This document shows, piece by piece, positions 6,919 to 9,948 of a DNA stretch of 9,948 nucleotides. A model generated the notes under the pieces. It was given only the letters and a program-made list of their open reading frames with translations. It made no database searches and was not told the origin of the DNA. How positions within the stretch are numbered: the first letter of the stretch is position 1; each line of letters starts with the position of its first letter. The stretch lies in contig DXZT01000052.1 in NCBI GenBank assembly GCA_019419545.1, positions 1 to 9,948 on the forward strand, written 5' to 3'. A program made the position numbers and the translations under genes. This DNA is from Collinsella sp. Its GTDB lineage: Bacteria > Actinomycetota > Coriobacteriia > Coriobacteriales > Coriobacteriaceae.

Positions 6919-7509
6919 ATGGAACAGACGGCACGGCGCCAAGAGCAGCTGCCAGGCGCTTTTAACGGCGCCACCACCAGCAGCCAGCACGGCCGCGTTC
7001 GCTGGTATCTGGTTCACACCCCCCATGGAAAAGAGCGCGAGACCTGCGAAAAGGTCCGCTGCATTATCCCGCACGAGTTGATGCAGGACGCTTTTGTGAT
7101 GCAAAAGGAGTTCTGGTTTAAGCGGGACGGCGCCTGGTCTCTCCAAACCAAACCTATGTACAAGGAATACTTCTTCGTCGCCACGCGCGATGCAGCCGCG
7201 CTCGATAGGGCCTTGGCCCAGTTGAGCTTTGGCTGTCGCATCGCCGGCAGTAGGGAGCGGGCTTACATGCCCATGCCGGACGATGCGCAGGACTGGTACC
7301 GCAGTGTGCTAGACGACGACGGCGTGGTGCGCAACAGCGTAGCGCGCATAGAAGACGGCGCGTTGCACATAGAACACGGGCCCTTGGTGGGGCAAGAGGC
7401 CCGCGTTAAAAAGATCGACCGTCATAAGCGCTGGTGCCTGGTAGACGTGGGCGAGGGTGACTCCACATTTAGGGAGCTGCTTCCGTTAGACGTGCCCAGC
7501 AAAACGTAA
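6919..7509 (+). CDS. NusG-family specialised antiterminator (LoaP-like)
   Basis: The 196-residue protein has an N-terminal NGN domain at about 27-120, starting R-W-Y-L-V-H-T-P-H-G-K-E and including Y-K-E-Y-F-F-V near 80-86. It has a C-terminal KOW domain at about 153-190 (G-P-L-V-G-Q-E-A-R-V-K-K-I-D). This is the layout of NusG and its paralogues RfaH, UpxY and LoaP, which bind RNA polymerase and suppress pausing and termination over long operons. Its place as first gene of a polysaccharide cluster, and the absence of the secE/rplK context of housekeeping nusG, point to a LoaP/UpxY-like role. I chose ATG 6919 because GGGGGG precedes it by 8 bases. An in-frame ATG at 6805 would add 38 Cys-rich residues but has no ribosome site and lies inside the IR-bracketed segment. 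Confidence 0.85.
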   Translation: MEQTARRQEQLPGAFNGATTSSQHGRVRWYLVHTPHGKERETCEKVRCIIPHELMQDAFVMQKEFWFKRDGAWSLQTKPMYKEYFFVATRDAAALDRALAQLSFGCRIAGSRERAYMPMPDDAQDWYRSVLDDDGVVRNSVARIEDGALHIEHGPLVGQEARVKKIDRHKRWCLVDVGEGDSTFRELLPLDVPSKT

Positions 7510-7517
7510 GGGAGACG

Positions 7518-7546
7518 TTGCGCCGGCAATTTATTTGGTTTTTGGA
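7518..7546 (+). promoter_or_regulatory. Small hairpin plus U-rich stretch after the antiterminator gene
   Basis: TTGC-GCCG-GCAA (7518-7529) is followed by a T-rich stretch to 7543, starting 9 bases after the stop codon. The stem is only 4 bp, so as a terminator it is weak. A pause or partial terminator here would be a natural place for the antiterminator just encoded to act. Assigning it as the antiterminator's recognition element is inference. Confidence 0.3.
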
Positions 7547-7553
7547 TTCATAG

Positions 7554-8294
7554 ATGGGGGGGGGTCCTGGGGACAGGAACGTAAGTTTGACTGTGGCTGC
7601 TAAAGAAGTAACTGAGAAGTGTATCCCAACGAGAGATGCACTTGTTGTAAATCAAATAAAGCCTAGTGGAACATTGGGCTATCGCTTTGTTAAGAGGCTG
7701 TTTGACCTTGTTTTTAGTCTTATGGCGATCGCTATTTTATTCATTCCAGTGGGGCTTGTGTGCGTTCTGATTTGTCTAGAGTCTCCGGGTAATCCCTTGT
7801 ACACCCAGGAGCGAATTGGCAAAAATGGCAAGGTCATTAAGATCTTTAAGCTGCGCAGCATGGTTGCCGATGCGGGCAATGTTCAGAAGTATTTAAATTA
7901 TGAGCAGCTGCATCAGTGGGAAATTGAGCGCAAGGTCGATAACGATCCGCGCATCACTAAGGTAGGGCAGTTTATTCGTAAGTGCTCTATCGATGAGATG
8001 CCGCAGTTTCTTATTGTTTTAAATGGTGATTTATCCGTTATCGGTCCTCGTCCCATTACGCGTGATGAACTCGAAATGCATTTTTCTGATGAGGATAAGG
8101 TTGTATTTCTTTCGGTTCAACCTGGAATTACCGGTTTATGGCAGGCAACGGATCGCAACGATGCGTCATTTGAAAGCGGTTTGCGCCAAAAAATCGAATT
8201 GCATTACGTGCGGAACCGTTGTTTCCGAATGGATTGGAAGTGTTTTGCTGGCACTTTCGGCGCCATGTTTGGCAAGGAGAGGACGGGCCGATAG
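7554..8294 (+). CDS. Initiating undecaprenyl-phosphate sugar phosphotransferase
   Basis: The 246-residue bacterial sugar transferase (WcaJ/RfbP/PglC superfamily) moves a sugar-1-phosphate from a UDP-sugar to undecaprenyl phosphate at the inner membrane face, starting repeat-unit assembly. Conserved blocks are Y43-R-F-V-K-R-L-F-D with a hydrophobic segment at 50-75, I97-F-K-L-R-S-M, D131-P-R-I-T, the S-I-D-E-M-P-Q signature at 145-151, I162-G-P-R-P and Q189-P-G-I-T-G-L-W-Q. The family's second half is complete. The start is uncertain. ATG 7554 lacks a ribosome site and opens into a run of nine Gs, giving an unlikely M-G-G-G-P-G terminus. TTG 7587, with AGGA eight bases upstream, is a good alternative. 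Local composition is AT-rich (22 G+C in the 60 bases 7681-7740), unlike thrS or rfbA. The stop abuts the next ATG. Confidence 0.92.
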   Translation: MGGGPGDRNVSLTVAAKEVTEKCIPTRDALVVNQIKPSGTLGYRFVKRLFDLVFSLMAIAILFIPVGLVCVLICLESPGNPLYTQERIGKNGKVIKIFKLRSMVADAGNVQKYLNYEQLHQWEIERKVDNDPRITKVGQFIRKCSIDEMPQFLIVLNGDLSVIGPRPITRDELEMHFSDEDKVVFLSVQPGITGLWQATDRNDASFESGLRQKIELHYVRNRCFRMDWKCFAGTFGAMFGKERTGR

Positions 8295-9164
8295 ATGGAA
8301 ATCTCCGTCATCATTCCGACTCTTAATGCTGAGCATGAAATCGATGGGCTTTTAATTGCCCTCGAACACCAGTCTATTCAGCCGGTTGATATCCTGATCG
8401 TTGATTCCGCTTCGGAAGATAAAACTATAGAGCTGGTCCGGCAGCACAAAAGAGTCCGCCTGCTGAAGATTGATCGCCAGGATTTCAACCACGGCACCAC
8501 AAGAGACATGGCACTAAGGGAGTCGAGGGGTGACTTTGTATGCTTCCTTACCCAAGATGCTGTGCCTGTTTCTGATGATTACCTGGAGCGGCTTGTTGCT
8601 CCCATGCTTGATGATTCCGATATCGCTCTCGTAAGCGGCAGGCAGCTGCCTAAGGCGGATGCCCGACGTTTTGAACAGCTGGTGCGTGGTTTTAACTATC
8701 CCGACTGGCCATCCGTTCGTTCCAAATGTGATCTCGAGAAACTCGGTATTAAGACGTTCTTTGCATCTGATGCCTGTTCCGCCTATCGACGAACTGCATA
8801 TCTCGAATGCGGCGGATTCGAGCACGTTAACACCAACGAGGACATGCTCATGGCGGCAAGGTTTATCGCCTCAGGGTTGAAGGTGGCTTACGAGCCGCGT
8901 GCGGAGGTCTATCACTCGCATAACTTGACGCCATTCCAACAGTTTGCCCGAAACCGCGCCGTCGGCTTCTTTCTCGAAACGCATGCGGACAATCTCATGC
9001 ATGCAAGTGAGATCGGTGAAGGGGGCCGGCTCGTCAAAGCGGTCTCCTCCCAGCTCCTTCGGGAGGGCAATCTGGTCGAGTTCATCGCCTTCGGAGTCGA
9101 CTGCTGCGCCCGCCTTCTCGGAAACCGCGCTGGTCGCAGGGCAGCAAGAAATGAAAGGTTATAG
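8295..9164 (+). CDS. GT2 glycosyltransferase, rhamnosyltransferase-like
   Basis: The 289-residue GT-A fold enzyme of family 2 has an N-terminal nucleotide-binding strand I-S-V-I-I-P-T-L-N (3-11), I-V-D37-S-A-S, and D63-F-N-H-G-T-T-R. This is followed by F-L-T-Q-D88-A, the metal-binding position. The N-H-G ... T-Q-D-A-x-P combination is typical of dTDP-rhamnose-dependent rhamnosyltransferases. The acceptor-side motif T-N-E182-D183-M is present, and Y164-R-R-T-A lies before it. Rhamnose specificity is supported by rfbA immediately downstream, but the acceptor is unknown. ATG 8295 directly follows the TAG of the sugar transferase (0-nt gap), with AAGGAGAG 12 bases upstream. The gene is of intermediate GC (29 of 60 in 8701-8760). 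Confidence 0.9.
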   Translation: MEISVIIPTLNAEHEIDGLLIALEHQSIQPVDILIVDSASEDKTIELVRQHKRVRLLKIDRQDFNHGTTRDMALRESRGDFVCFLTQDAVPVSDDYLERLVAPMLDDSDIALVSGRQLPKADARRFEQLVRGFNYPDWPSVRSKCDLEKLGIKTFFASDACSAYRRTAYLECGGFEHVNTNEDMLMAARFIASGLKVAYEPRAEVYHSHNLTPFQQFARNRAVGFFLETHADNLMHASEIGEGGRLVKAVSSQLLREGNLVEFIAFGVDCCARLLGNRAGRRAARNERL

Positions 9165-9167
9165 CCA

Positions 9168-9948
9168 ATGAAAGGCATCATCCTCGCCGGCGGGTCCGGC
9201 ACGCGCCTGTACCCGCTCACGCTCGTGACCTCCAAGCAGCTGCTGCCGGTCTACGACAAGCCCATGATCTACTACCCGCTTAGCACCCTCATGCTGGCGG
9301 GCATCCGGGACATCCTGGTCATCTCCACGCCGACCGACCTCCCCAACTTCGAGCGCCTGCTCGGGGACGGCTCGCGCTACGGCGTGAACCTGTCCTACGC
9401 CGAGCAGCCGAGCCCCGACGGCCTGGCCCAGGCGTTCACCATCGGCGAGGAGTTCATCGCCGGCGAGCCGTGCGCCCTGGTGCTCGGCGACAACATCTTC
9501 TACGGCAACGGCCTGTCGCGCCACCTGACGCGCGCCGTCCAGAACGCGGAGTCGGGGAGGGCCACGGTCTTCGGCTACCACGTGGACGACCCCGAGCGCT
9601 TCGGCGTCGTGGAGTTCGATGCGCAGGGGAGGGCCGTCTCCATCGAGGAGAAGCCCGCCGAGCCCAAGAGCTCCTACGCCGTCACCGGCCTGTACTTCTA
9701 CCCGGGCGACGTGGCCGCCAAGGCGCATGAGGTCAAGCCCTCGGCCCGCGGCGAGCTGGAGATCACCGACCTCAATCGGATGTACCTGGAGGAGGGGACG
9801 CTGTCCGTGGTGACCCTGGGCCGCGGGTACGCGTGGCTGGACACCGGCACCATGGAGAGCCTCCACGAGGCCGCCGAGTTCGTCCGCGCCGTCGAGCACT
9901 CCCAGGACCTGCCCGTGTCCGTGCCCGAGGAGATCGCCTGGGAGAACG
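9168..9948 (+). CDS. rfbA: Glucose-1-phosphate thymidylyltransferase (partial)
   Basis: This open frame runs off the right edge; 260 codons are present of a family length near 290. RfbA (RmlA) makes dTDP-glucose from dTTP and glucose-1-phosphate, the first step to dTDP-L-rhamnose. The nucleotide-binding loop is A7-G-G-S-G-T-R-L-Y-P with K23 in S-K-Q-L-L-P. D108 lies in L-G-D-N-I-F-Y-G, E161-K-P is present, and D225 in W-L-D-T-G-T is the second metal-binding Asp. All key residues are intact. The ATG is 3 bases after the upstream stop, with AAAGG 9 bases before it. It is strikingly GC-rich (44 of 60 bases at 9421-9480), unlike the two genes before it. The remaining rfbBCD genes presumably lie downstream or elsewhere. 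Confidence 0.95.
   Translation, partial: MKGIILAGGSGTRLYPLTLVTSKQLLPVYDKPMIYYPLSTLMLAGIRDILVISTPTDLPNFERLLGDGSRYGVNLSYAEQPSPDGLAQAFTIGEEFIAGEPCALVLGDNIFYGNGLSRHLTRAVQNAESGRATVFGYHVDDPERFGVVEFDAQGRAVSIEEKPAEPKSSYAVTGLYFYPGDVAAKAHEVKPSARGELEITDLNRMYLEEGTLSVVTLGRGYAWLDTGTMESLHEAAEFVRAVEHSQDLPVSVPEEIAWEN

Overview
The window is high-GC bacterial chromosome. It looks like a gut Coriobacteriia genome (Actinomycetota, Collinsella-like). This is an inference from GC level, codon use and gene content; no rRNA or other taxonomic marker is present.

Layout. (1) 1-498: AT-richer, no credible gene. It holds a 160-bp element with inverted-repeat ends, a near-consensus minus-strand promoter inside that element, and a long hairpin. 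(2) 3757-499, minus strand: a compact three-gene operon of a GlpA-like FAD dehydrogenase with a C-terminal BFD-type [2Fe-2S] domain, a second FAD/NAD-type oxidoreductase and a small Cys-rich DUF1667-type protein. Gaps are 1 and 3 nt. The likely role is glycerol-3-phosphate (or related 2-hydroxyacid) oxidation with electron transfer. (3) 3758-4162: intergenic, with a perfect 15-bp palindrome next to the operon start, a hairpin, and two tandem 55-bp palindromic repeat units. (4) 4163-4594, plus strand: a small two-helix membrane protein with a double zinc ribbon. (5) 4832-6595: thrS, threonyl-tRNA synthetase without the N-terminal TGS domain, with a clear promoter and leader dyads, followed by two tandem intrinsic terminators. 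(6) 6919 to the window end: start of a polysaccharide locus, comprising a NusG-family antiterminator (LoaP-like), an initiating sugar-phosphate transferase, a rhamnosyltransferase-like GT2 enzyme and rfbA (dTDP-glucose synthesis, cut by the window edge).

The genes in region 6 fit one pathway. The sugar transferase loads the first sugar onto undecaprenyl phosphate, RfbA starts the dTDP-rhamnose supply, the GT2 enzyme probably adds rhamnose, and the NusG paralogue is expected to keep RNA polymerase processive through the long operon.

The most interesting signal is a pair of inverted repeats (6705-6723 and 6816-6834, 18 of 19 positions matching) bracketing a 92-bp segment that contains the only good -10 box upstream of the antiterminator gene. 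This is the architecture of an invertible, phase-variable promoter, known from Bacteroides capsule loci that also begin with a NusG-like gene. A run of nine Gs at the annotated start of the sugar transferase could be a second switch or a start-site artefact. Base composition changes sharply along the polysaccharide locus, suggesting it was assembled from different sources.
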